This document shows positions 34,145 to 41,762 of a stretch of 64,000 nucleotides of DNA, in pieces. Each line of letters begins with the position of its first letter. Position 1 is the stretch's first letter. The translations under genes and the position numbers were made by a program. A model generated the notes under the pieces. That model ran no database searches and was not told where the DNA came from. It was given only the letters and a program-made list of their open reading frames with translations. Source of the stretch: Chloroflexota bacterium (GTDB lineage Bacteria > Chloroflexota > UBA11872); contig JAJDVX010000032.1 of the NCBI GenBank assembly GCA_022825895.1, positions 62,001 to 126,000 of the forward strand, written 5' to 3'.

Positions 34145-37100
34145 ATGAGGACGTTTGCGCGGGTGGTTGAGGTTTACCTGGGGGATCTGCGGAAGATTCG
34201 CGTCTCGGGTGGGGCGACGGGGGAGCGGTCGGGGTATGGGCCGCTGGCGAATCTGCTCAACGAGATTGGCGGCGGGCTGCGGCCGAAGGTGTTCTGCGTG
34301 GGCGAGCTGGCGGACCAGGGGGCCGGGCATCCGGACTTTGGGCTGTACGCGGCCAAACAGGTTCAGCGCGGCGGTGGTTCGACAAGCTCACCACGAACGG
34401 TGGGTGAGTTGCCCGAGCATGGCGTGGTGGAGGTGAAGTCGGTTGAGGACGACGCGTGGCTAACGGCCGAGAGTGAACAGGTGAGCAACTACTGGGGACG
34501 CTACCGGCAGGTGCTGGTTACTAACTACCGGGACTTCCTGTTGATGGGCGAGGACGCGAATGGGAACCCGGCGCGGCTGGAGAGTTTCCGGTTGGCGGCG
34601 GACGCGGAGGACTTTGAGCGTCAGTTGGAGAAGCCGCGAGCGTTTGCGGGGCGGGTTGGCGTAGGACTGGGCGAGTACCTGCGGCGGGTTTTGAGTCACC
34701 GCGCACGGCTGGCGGAACCGCGGGACCTGGCCGAACTGCTGGCCTCGCATGCGCGGGACGCACTGGCGCGCGTAGAAGCCGCCGAGGCCGAGTCGGGCGC
34801 TGGTGCCGCGCCGCTGGGGGCGGTGCGGGCGGCGCTCGAAGAGGCGCTGGGGGTGCAGTTCAAGGGGGAGCGCGGGGCGCGGTTTTTCCGGTCGACGCTG
34901 GTGCAGACGCTGTTCTATGGGATCTTTTCGGCCTGGGTGCTGTGGGCGCGGGAGACTCCCGCGCCGACCGTTGCATTCAACTGGCGCGAGGCCGTGTGGC
35001 ATCTGCGGGCACCGGTGCTGCGGGCGCTGTTCCAGCAACTCTCGGATCCGGGTCGCTTGCAGCCGCTGGGGCTGGTGGAGGTGCTGGACTGGACGGCGGC
35101 GGCGCTGAACCGGGTGGAGCGGGAGGCCTTCTTTGCGCGGTTCAACGAAGGACAGGCGGTGACCTACTTCTACGAGCCGTTCCTGCAAGCCTTCGACCCG
35201 GCGCTGCGGAAGCAGTTGGGCGTCTGGTACACGCCGCCGGAGGTGGTGCGCTACATGGTGGCGCGGGTGGACAAGGCGCTGAAGGATGACCTGGGGATCG
35301 CGGACGGGCTGGCGGCCGAGAACGTGTACGTGCTGGACCCGTGCTGCGGGACGGGGGCGTACCTGGCGGAAACGCTGCGGCGGATCGCCGCGAACCTGCA
35401 AGGGCAGGGGCTGGGCGCGTTGACCGGCGCTCGGGTCAAGCAGGCGGCGACCGAGCGCGTATTCGGGTTCGAGATCATGCCGGCGCCGTTCGTGGTGGCG
35501 CACTTGCAAGTGGGCCTGACCATGCAGGACCTGGACGCGCCGCTGGCGGAGGACGGGGCGGAGCGGGCGGGGGTGTTCCTGACGAACGCGCTGACGGGCT
35601 GGGAACCGCAGGCGCAGAAGCCACTGCCGTTTCCCGAACTAGAGGAAGAGAGGGACCGGGCGGAGGAGGTGAAGCAGGAAAAGCCGATCCTGGTGATCCT
35701 GGGCAATCCGCCGTACAACGGGTTTCCCGGTGTGGCTGTGGACGAAGAACGAGCCTTGACGGATGCCTATCGCGAGGTCCGTCAGGTTCGTCGCCCTGAG
35801 GGACGTGGCCTAAACGATCTCTATGTGCGCTTCTTCCGCATGGCCGAGCGCCGCATCGCTGATAAGACCGGGAAAGGCGTGGTCTGCTTCATCTCCAACT
35901 ACTCCTGGCTGGATGGCTTGTCGTTCACCGGCATGCGCGAGCGGTACCTGAACTCGTTTGACGCGGTTCACATCGACAATCTCAACGGCGACAAATACCG
36001 GACTGGCAAGGTGGCGCCGGACGGCTCGCCAGATCCGAGCATCTTCTCCACGCCCGACGACCCGGTGGGCATCCAGGTGGGCACGGCCATTGCCACGCTG
36101 GTACGAAAGGCCAAGCACTCGCCAGCTCGAAACGTGAGATTTCGCAACCTGTGGGGCCAGACCAAGCTGGACAGGTTGACGGACACGGCGGAGACCGAGC
36201 CTGATGTCCTCTACGACACGGTGGAGCCGCTGCTGCCGCTGGGCCTGCCTTTCGCGACGATGGCCGTCAGCCCGGAGTGGTTCGATTGGCCAGCGCTGCC
36301 GGAGATATTTCCCCAGCGGTCTCACGGCGTGCTGACGAATCGAGACTCCTTCCTGGTCGATCTTGACCTTGACCGGCTCAGGTCTCGCATTGCGGACTAC
36401 TTCGACTCGGAGTTGAGCCACGCGGAAATCGCGCGTCGTTATCCGGCAGCGATGAGAAACTTGTCAGGGGCCTCGGCATCCGACGCCCGAGCAGTACGTG
36501 ACGCGCTACTCAGTCGGGGTCGAGAAGATAAGGCGGGTTTCCGGCCGTTCATCTATAGACCTTTCGACATCCGGTGGCTCTATTGGGAGCCGGATGGCGG
36601 CCTTCTTGATCGTCCGCGTCCGGACTATGAGCCACACGTGTTCAAAGGGAACTTGTGGCTCACAGCCGCTCAGCACCTACGGCAAGGTGCAACTCAGCCG
36701 CAGGCAGTGTTCGCGGAACACCTAGGCTCGCACCACCTCATTGAGCGCGGCTCGAATCTGTTTTCGGCTTGGCTCCGCGAAGACACCCTAGGCACCGACA
36801 CGTCCGGCGCTCGCCGCCCGAACCTGTCGCCCGCCGCCCGGCTCTACCTAGAACGCCTGAACCTGACCGTCGAAGACCTCTTTCATCACACGATGGCGGT
36901 GCTGCACAATCCCGCCTACCGAAAGGCGAATGCGGGCGCGCTGCGGATGGAGTGGCCGCGGATTCCGTTGCCGCACTGGTCGGAACTGTCTGTCCGCAGC
37001 GGCGCAGTGGAGACCGACGTGGCGGCCATGGTCGACAAGGCTTCCGAGACCCTAGCCGGCTCGGTCGCTCGCGGGCGGGAGTTGGCCGCGCTGCTGGATC

Positions 37101-37552
37101 CAGAGACGCCGGTTCCCGGCGTGACCACGGGCCAACTTCGTCCTGAGATGGCTGCCATTGCCGTGCCGGCCACCACGCACGGCCATAACATGTTCGGCGA
37201 CGATTTCAGCCTGACGGCCGGCTGGGGGCACTTCGGGTCGGGCCAGGCGGTGATGCCGGGGCAGGGTCGCGCAGTGGAGCGGGCGTACACGGGGTCGGAG
37301 CGCTCGGCAATGGGCACCGCGCTGGACCTCCTGGGTGAGACGACCTTCGACATCCACCTGAACGACAACGCCTTCTGGCGGAATGTGCCGGCGAACGTGT
37401 GGAACTACCGGCTGGGCGGGTACCAGGTGCTGAAGAAGTGGTTGTCGTATCGGGAACGGAAGGTGTTGGGACGGGCGCTTGAGGTGGAAGAGGTGGGGTA
37501 TTTCAGTGAGGTGGCGAGGCGGATTGGGGCAATCCTCCCAAAAACGGAGTGA
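34145..37552 (+). CDS. Single-chain restriction-modification enzyme (type IIG/ISP-like nuclease-methyltransferase)
   Basis: 1,135 aa from ATG 34145. The N-terminal region holds a PD-(D/E)xK nuclease pattern: 'HPDFGL' (Pro63-Asp64) and 'VVEVKS' (Glu96-x-Lys98). A helical linker leads to an N6-adenine methyltransferase domain with motif I 'VLDPCCGTGAYL' (about residue 395) and motif IV 'NPPY' (about 520). The last 400 residues resemble the specificity region of type ISP enzymes. No helicase motifs are visible, unlike full type ISP proteins (about 1,500 aa). A family A repeat is read through in frame at residues 77-86, between the two nuclease motifs. Likely phage defence. Confidence 0.88.
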   Translation: MRTFARVVEVYLGDLRKIRVSGGATGERSGYGPLANLLNEIGGGLRPKVFCVGELADQGAGHPDFGLYAAKQVQRGGGSTSSPRTVGELPEHGVVEVKSVEDDAWLTAESEQVSNYWGRYRQVLVTNYRDFLLMGEDANGNPARLESFRLAADAEDFERQLEKPRAFAGRVGVGLGEYLRRVLSHRARLAEPRDLAELLASHARDALARVEAAEAESGAGAAPLGAVRAALEEALGVQFKGERGARFFRSTLVQTLFYGIFSAWVLWARETPAPTVAFNWREAVWHLRAPVLRALFQQLSDPGRLQPLGLVEVLDWTAAALNRVEREAFFARFNEGQAVTYFYEPFLQAFDPALRKQLGVWYTPPEVVRYMVARVDKALKDDLGIADGLAAENVYVLDPCCGTGAYLAETLRRIAANLQGQGLGALTGARVKQAATERVFGFEIMPAPFVVAHLQVGLTMQDLDAPLAEDGAERAGVFLTNALTGWEPQAQKPLPFPELEEERDRAEEVKQEKPILVILGNPPYNGFPGVAVDEERALTDAYREVRQVRRPEGRGLNDLYVRFFRMAERRIADKTGKGVVCFISNYSWLDGLSFTGMRERYLNSFDAVHIDNLNGDKYRTGKVAPDGSPDPSIFSTPDDPVGIQVGTAIATLVRKAKHSPARNVRFRNLWGQTKLDRLTDTAETEPDVLYDTVEPLLPLGLPFATMAVSPEWFDWPALPEIFPQRSHGVLTNRDSFLVDLDLDRLRSRIADYFDSELSHAEIARRYPAAMRNLSGASASDARAVRDALLSRGREDKAGFRPFIYRPFDIRWLYWEPDGGLLDRPRPDYEPHVFKGNLWLTAAQHLRQGATQPQAVFAEHLGSHHLIERGSNLFSAWLREDTLGTDTSGARRPNLSPAARLYLERLNLTVEDLFHHTMAVLHNPAYRKANAGALRMEWPRIPLPHWSELSVRSGAVETDVAAMVDKASETLAGSVARGRELAALLDPETPVPGVTTGQLRPEMAAIAVPATTHGHNMFGDDFSLTAGWGHFGSGQAVMPGQGRAVERAYTGSERSAMGTALDLLGETTFDIHLNDNAFWRNVPANVWNYRLGGYQVLKKWLSYRERKVLGRALEVEEVGYFSEVARRIGAILPKTE
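34374..34400 (+). repeat. Family A repeat inside a coding sequence
   Basis: GTGGTTCGACAAGCTCACCA continuing to CGAACGG, the short family A form, embedded in the restriction-modification gene and adding about nine residues ('GGSTSSPRT') without breaking the frame. Confidence 0.75.
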
Positions 37553-37569
37553 CTAGCCAGACATCAGGA

Positions 37570-38820
37570 TCAACTTCTCAGGCGAAGACCCGGAAGAAGC
37601 GGCTGCGCTGGGAACGCTATCTGGTCAGTTGGCTTGAGCCGTCTGATCCTTCGCGATCGTGCCTTACCATCGGCATCTAGGATTTCAACCTCTCTCCCTC
37701 GCGCAAGTTCAAGAACGATCTGGTCAAGATCCATAAACGATGCAGCCGTCCGATTTGCAAACATGTAGTGCATGGTGTCTACGGTGATTGGTTGTTCAGA
37801 CGTTAATGCATATAGCTCAGATGGCATTGAGCGGAGAAGCTGAGTACGCATTTCTTCGGCGTCAAGCTCCTTGAAGTTGAAGAGCGGCAATGAGCCAGGG
37901 TTCAACGCATCCCATCCAAGCATGTTGAAGTCCCCAGAACCGAAATGCTCAAACGTATTGGAACTAGCCCAGTGACACTGAATCATCACGTCTCGGGCTG
38001 TAGGGTGCCGGGAGAGATGAAGAAACCACAGCGCACGCCGTGAGCGTGTCGGACGGATAAAGAATGGGGTGTCAAACGTGGCTCTTGCTATTGACCTGAT
38101 GTGATCACGCAAGACTCGTTGCACGAGTGCCTTACCGCCATCGCCGTCTCTCGCCTCAATCAAATCGTGAATATGGCTAGTCGTCATTTTCAGTGGGGCA
38201 ACCGCTTTGACGAACTCTGTGCTTTGTGCCATATGATTGACAAGTGCATCCGCAGCGAACGTGAGAATAACCTCAGCCGCTGGTAGTCGGCCCAGAATTC
38301 GCGCTACAAGATTAAGTTCGACCTGCGAGAATCCTGTCTGATCCAGTAGAAATATGGCCCGACCCGCTCGCGGCTGCCGGCGACGGATGCGTTCAATAAT
38401 CTGATCAGCCACATCCTGAAAGCCGCGATTGAAGAGAGCAATGTCACCGCCGTCAGCTTGATAGCCGTAATCCGTCAACACTCTTCGAAGGTGCTCTGTG
38501 TGATCATGCTCCACATCAACAAAGTAGTATTTGCAGTCAAAGTTCAATGGTTTGGTACGACCCTGATTGAGCCTTTCACTTGCGCTATGCGTCTCCTCAA
38601 GCATGATGAGTGGCGTTCCCGGAACCGAATGGTCACCATCCCGGAAGATCCCGCCGCCCGCAAATCCGTCGACAAGATCCAATCTAAACTGATCGCGGGA
38701 TGGATTAATGTTGAGTCTGTCAAAATATGCACGAAGGTATCGCCGGAAGACATCAAGCTTGGCCTTACTGTGCGTCTCAATAGGCGGTGGCGGACTGCTA
38801 GGATGCCAGCTGAAGTGCAA
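37570..38820 (-). CDS. tcmP: Three-Cys-motif partner protein TcmP
   Basis: About 416 aa if started at TTG 38820 ('MHFSWHPSSPPPPIETHSKAKLDVFRRYL'). The frame is open to 38955, but that part overlaps the upstream gene deeply. TcmP hallmarks are the N-terminal 'H-x-KAKLDVFRRYLRAYFDRLN', then 'LDLVDGFAGGGIF' (SAM-methyltransferase-like motif I), and 'AIFLLDQTGFSQV'. TcmP proteins are encoded beside a three-cysteine-motif protein, and that gene is directly upstream here, overlapping by about 23 nt. Function is not established. It is convergent with the restriction-modification gene, 17 nt apart, so a defence role is plausible but inferred. Confidence 0.85.
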   Translation of the reverse strand: MHFSWHPSSPPPPIETHSKAKLDVFRRYLRAYFDRLNINPSRDQFRLDLVDGFAGGGIFRDGDHSVPGTPLIMLEETHSASERLNQGRTKPLNFDCKYYFVDVEHDHTEHLRRVLTDYGYQADGGDIALFNRGFQDVADQIIERIRRRQPRAGRAIFLLDQTGFSQVELNLVARILGRLPAAEVILTFAADALVNHMAQSTEFVKAVAPLKMTTSHIHDLIEARDGDGGKALVQRVLRDHIRSIARATFDTPFFIRPTRSRRALWFLHLSRHPTARDVMIQCHWASSNTFEHFGSGDFNMLGWDALNPGSLPLFNFKELDAEEMRTQLLRSMPSELYALTSEQPITVDTMHYMFANRTAASFMDLDQIVLELARGREVEILDADGKARSRRIRRLKPTDQIAFPAQPLLPGLRLRS

Positions 38821-39559
38821 GATTCTTGCCAGGAGTCCTATCGGCCGGAGTATCGTTGTACTCCACCCCTTCAAGCAGTCGTCCGCCAGCCTTTGGCGTT
38901 CGCCCACCCCACTGTTTAAAGAAGAATGGGACTCTATTCTCTTGACACAGGTCACGAATACTAAGCGCCCATTCCGGCTTCATTGGACGCGCTCTTGGCC
39001 CGCTCTCTCCTCCGACGATAACCCAGGATATGCCATCGAGGTCTAAGTCTCCGACAGGTCCCAGAAGCGGTTCGATTGAAAGAAACCGGATCGAAACCGG
39101 CGCATCCTGAAGATGTCGAATCCTTGTCGTCGCTGCCTGGTCTTCCACAGAGACACCGCACCAGATATGCTCCGGGGATAATCCCGCATCGTAACGCCGT
39201 CTCAAGTAATTCCTCATTAGGGAACTTCTCTTCGTGAGTACCTGAAATATATGGTGATCGGCCGTCTCCATCGTCTCAAAGACGGCATCTATGAATTCGA
39301 TTGGGATGTCCTTGTGAAAGAGATCGCTCATTGAATTCACGAAGATCATCCGTGGTCGTCGCCAAGAGCACGGCTGCTTCAGTCGATCCTTCCGAAGCCT
39401 AAGGTCAAAGCCACTTTCGTATGGATGCCCCGGAGTGCCTCGGAATCGCTCCGCAAAGCGCTCCGCGTAACAGTTGTCGCAGCCCCGTGAAACCTTGGTG
39501 CAACCTGTTACAGGGTTCCAAGTTGCATCAGTCCACTCGATTGCCGATTTATCACTCAC
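38798..39559 (-). CDS. Three-Cys-motif protein (phage Gp37/Gp68-like, DUF5131)
   Basis: 253 aa from GTG 39559 ('MSDKSAIEWTDATWNPVTG'); the longer frame to 39682 lacks family similarity. 'CTKVSRGCDNCYAERFAERF' carries the three cysteines (CxxxxxxCxxC), resembling a radical-SAM-type cluster site. 'MIFVNSMSDLFHKDIP', 'FQVLTKRSS', 'WCGVSVEDQAATTRI', 'FLSIEPLLGPV' and 'VIVGGESGPRARPM' are strongly conserved family blocks. Family members occur in phages and in bacterial accessory regions; the reaction is not assigned. It forms a pair with TcmP downstream. Confidence 0.9.
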   Translation of the reverse strand: MSDKSAIEWTDATWNPVTGCTKVSRGCDNCYAERFAERFRGTPGHPYESGFDLRLRKDRLKQPCSWRRPRMIFVNSMSDLFHKDIPIEFIDAVFETMETADHHIFQVLTKRSSLMRNYLRRRYDAGLSPEHIWCGVSVEDQAATTRIRHLQDAPVSIRFLSIEPLLGPVGDLDLDGISWVIVGGESGPRARPMKPEWALSIRDLCQENRVPFFFKQWGGRTPKAGGRLLEGVEYNDTPADRTPGKNLALQLAS

Positions 39560-39788
39560 ACCAGCTATCCACGAGTGTGCGGGGGCCTTGGGTGACTGGA
39601 CTCGCCAACCAACCGAACAACAACCGAATTGTTGCACGACCGTTCGCGCTTCGGCTACACATTTTTTTCGTAGGACAGGCACTTAAGCAGACCCGGGACG
39701 GGCTCGCTACGGACGTGGACGCAGGGACTGCGAGCAATTGGAGTGGCGGGGTGCCGGGGGTTGCCTGGGTGCGCTTCGGCGATTGGTT

Positions 39789-39823
39789 GGTGCTGGGTCC
39801 CGGCCGGGGACGCCGGGATGGCG
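39789..39823 (+). repeat. Interspersed repeat, family B
   Basis: GGTGCTGGGTCCCGGCCGGG to the GCCGGGATGGCGG end, one base different from the 33128 copy at its 3' end (ATGG for ATGA). Confidence 0.75.
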
Positions 39824-39843
39824 GAGCGGGGTGGGGCGGGTGG

Positions 39844-40260
39844 TTAGGAGGGGTGGGTGGGAGCGGAGTGGAGGACGGTGATGCCTTCGGTTGGGAATCG
39901 CTGGTCCAAGGAGTAGACGGCCGCTCCGGCCTGTGAGCGGGCGGCGGCCCAGACGAGGGCGTCGGCGAAGGAGACGCGGCCGGATGGTCGGCAGAGCAGC
40001 AGGGCGCTGAGCACGAGTTCCTTTTGGAGCCGGAAGGTGTGGATGTTGGCTTTGCGCAGCAGGGCCATGAGGTTGTCAACGATGGCTGTCCTGGGTACCT
40101 GGTATACGGATTGCAGGACGTAGGCGGTCTCGACGATGACGACATCGGTGACCAGGAGCGCGCGGTCGCCGTCGATGACCTGCGCGCTGACCTCGGCAAG
40201 GTGGGGCGGGTCGCCGGTGAGATAGCGGACGAGCATGGAGGTGTCGAGCAGATCGCTCAC
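39844..40260 (-). CDS. PIN-domain toxin (VapC-like ribonuclease)
   Basis: 138 aa from GTG 40260. PIN-domain acidic residues: Asp in 'LLDTSMLVRYL' (near residue 6), Glu in 'IVETAYVLQ', Asp in 'SFADALVWA' and Asp in 'SLDQRF'. VapC toxins cleave tRNA or rRNA when released from antitoxin. The start overlaps the stop of the AbrB-type antitoxin gene by 4 nt, the standard coupling in such modules. Length is normal for the family. Confidence 0.88.
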   Translation of the reverse strand: MSDLLDTSMLVRYLTGDPPHLAEVSAQVIDGDRALLVTDVVIVETAYVLQSVYQVPRTAIVDNLMALLRKANIHTFRLQKELVLSALLLCRPSGRVSFADALVWAAARSQAGAAVYSLDQRFPTEGITVLHSAPTHPS

Positions 40261-40535
40261 CGGGTGTCTGGCGCCTGGTGTTTTTGGGTTGCGGCGTCAT
40301 GCCAGCCGCTTTCGCGCGCCTGCCGCCATTCCTCGGGGGGCACGCGGGCCTTGATGTGGGGCGCGAGGCTGCCCTTGAGCGACTGGCGGTGCTCTGGCGG
40401 CAGGAAGACGATCCGGACATGGTCGTCCACGGCGCGCTGAATGGTGATCCAGCCGGGGCCGATGCCGAGTTTGTCGCGGATCTCCTTGGCGATGACTACC
40501 TGACCCTTGGTTCCTACGATGTTGGACAAAGTCAT
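40257..40535 (-). CDS. AbrB/MazE-type antitoxin (VapB-like)
   Basis: 92 aa. N-terminal swapped-hairpin DNA-binding domain: 'GTKGQVVIAKEIRDKLGIGPG' is the AbrB/SpoVT signature. The rest ('PPEEWRQARESGWHDAA') would wrap the toxin. ATG 40535 sits only one nucleotide after the Shine-Dalgarno core AGGAGG, whereas an in-frame TTG at 40529 has a 7-nt spacer, so the true start may be the TTG. Expected to repress its own operon. Confidence 0.85.
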   Translation of the reverse strand: MTLSNIVGTKGQVVIAKEIRDKLGIGPGWITIQRAVDDHVRIVFLPPEHRQSLKGSLAPHIKARVPPEEWRQARESGWHDAATQKHQAPDTR

Positions 40536-40612
40536 ACCTCCTGGATTGAGTATAACTACGAGGGCTTGCGCAGTACTTGCGAGGCCAGTCGGTTCAGCAC
40601 GAGCGGGGGGTG

Positions 40613-41420
40613 GGTGCCCGGAGGAGGGCGGTTAGGAACCGGCCCGTACGCCTGAAGGGATGCGGAGGGCGACTGCTGTAGGGCTTGGTTGCTGCTGGCT
40701 TTGGGTGGGCGGTGGGGGTGGCAGCCACCCTCATCCCAGCCTTCTCCCTCAAGGGAGAAGGAGAAGGACGGCGCGCTGGTGGGGTTGGTTGCTGCGTCCG
40801 GCGAGGTGTGGTTCGACACGGGCCGCCGAAGACTCTGGGCCGGCTCACCACGAACGGGCGTGAGGTGGCTGCCCGGAAGAGGGCGGTTAGAAACCGGCCC
40901 GTACGCCAGAAGGGACGCGGAGGGCGACTGTCTGAGGGCTTGGTTGCTGCTGGCTTTGAGTGGGAGGTGGGGGTGGCAGCCACCCTCATCCCAGCCTTCT
41001 CCCTCAAGGGAGAAGGAGAAGGACGGCGCGCTGGTGGGGTTGGTTGCTGCATCGAGCGGGGTGTGGTTCGACACGGCCCGCCGAAGACGGCGGTCCGGCT
41101 CACCACGAACGGGCGAGCGGTGGCTGCCCGGAAGAGGGCGGTTAGGAACCGGCCCGTACGCCCGAAGGGATGCGGAGGGCGACTGCTGTAGGGCTTGGTT
41201 GCTGCTGGCTTTGAGTGGGAGGTGGGGGTGGCAGCCACCCTCATCCCAGCCTTCTCCCTCAAGGGAGAAGGAGGAGGACCGCGCGCTGGTGGGGTTGGTT
41301 GCTGCGTCCGGCGAGGTGTGGTTCGACACGGCCCGCCGAAGACTCTGGGCCGGATCGCCACGAACGGGCGGGGGATGGTTGCCCGGAAGAGGCCGGTTAG
41401 AGACCGGCCGCTACGCCAGA
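40613..41420. repeat. Tandem repeat: three 255-bp units plus a partial fourth
   Basis: The landmark CGGTTAG recurs at 40629, 40884, 41139 and 41394, exactly 255 nt apart. Each unit contains CCCGGAAGAGGGCGGTTAG with a following ACCGGCCC arm, a hairpin around CTTCTCCCTCAAGGGAGAAG, and one family A element (40807, 41062, 41317). The units are highly similar with scattered substitutions. Because 255 is a multiple of three, several frames stay open across the array on both strands; these are not genes. Confidence 0.9.
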
Positions 41421-41498
41421 TTGGACCGAAGACGCCGGGAAGAAAAAGGAGCGGAGGGATCTAGCGTCTGGTGTGCAAGGAGATCGGGTTGGCGGGTT

Positions 41499-41539
41499 GC
41501 GCGGAAGACGGGCGGGTCACAGACCCGCCCCTACGCCAG
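41499..41539 (+). repeat. Interspersed hairpin repeat, family D
   Basis: GCGCGGAAGACGGGCGGGTC followed by ACAGACCCGCCCCTACGCCAG; arms GGGCGGGTC and GACCCGCCC form the hairpin. A close copy is at 43669 and diverged versions occur in the 255-bp units. Confidence 0.7.
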
Positions 41540-41629
41540 ATGGGAACGCGGAGTCGAACTCGACCGAGAGACCCCTCACCCCGACCCTTTCTCCCAGGAG
41601 ATACCTTTGCATATCCCAGAGTTCGGTGC

Positions 41630-41693
41630 CCGGAAGACCCCTCACCGATTTCGGCCGAAGACGCCCGAATCTGCCTCTCCCCTTGGAGAGGGA
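41630..41693 (+). repeat. Interspersed repeat, family E, copy 1
   Basis: About 64 nt starting CCGGAAGACCCCTCACCG and ending with the inverted pair CTCTCCCC/GGAGAGGG. Nearly identical to 52672-52735, 11 kb away. Confidence 0.8.
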
Positions 41694-41762
41694 AAAGAGC
41701 GACGTGTCAGAGGAAGAGTAGACCCCTCAGCCTGCCCCCTCCCCCAGGCGAGGGATTAGGAG

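Larger units (their letters stand above)
40536..41762. other. Noncoding region built of repeats
   Basis: 1,227 nt with no credible gene, between the antitoxin start and the propeller paralog B. Most of it is the 255-bp tandem array; the rest is family D and E elements and Pro/Ser-rich frame artefacts. Confidence 0.75.

Noticed and set aside
32816-34330. 504-codon Pro/Ser-rich minus-strand frame
   Set aside because: Composition artefact of G-rich repeat DNA; it runs into the opposite-strand restriction gene and shows no family similarity.
38798-39682. Prophage remnant based on the phage Gp37/Gp68 similarity
   Set aside because: No other phage structural, integrase or lysis genes are visible nearby; the family is also common outside prophages with TcmP.
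40613-41420. Possible CRISPR array
   Set aside because: Units are 255 bp with no short repeat plus unique spacer structure and no cas genes nearby.
40556-41759. Long open frames on both strands through the tandem array
   Set aside because: They arise because the 255-bp period is divisible by three. The peptides are low complexity and repeat every 85 residues with no start signal.
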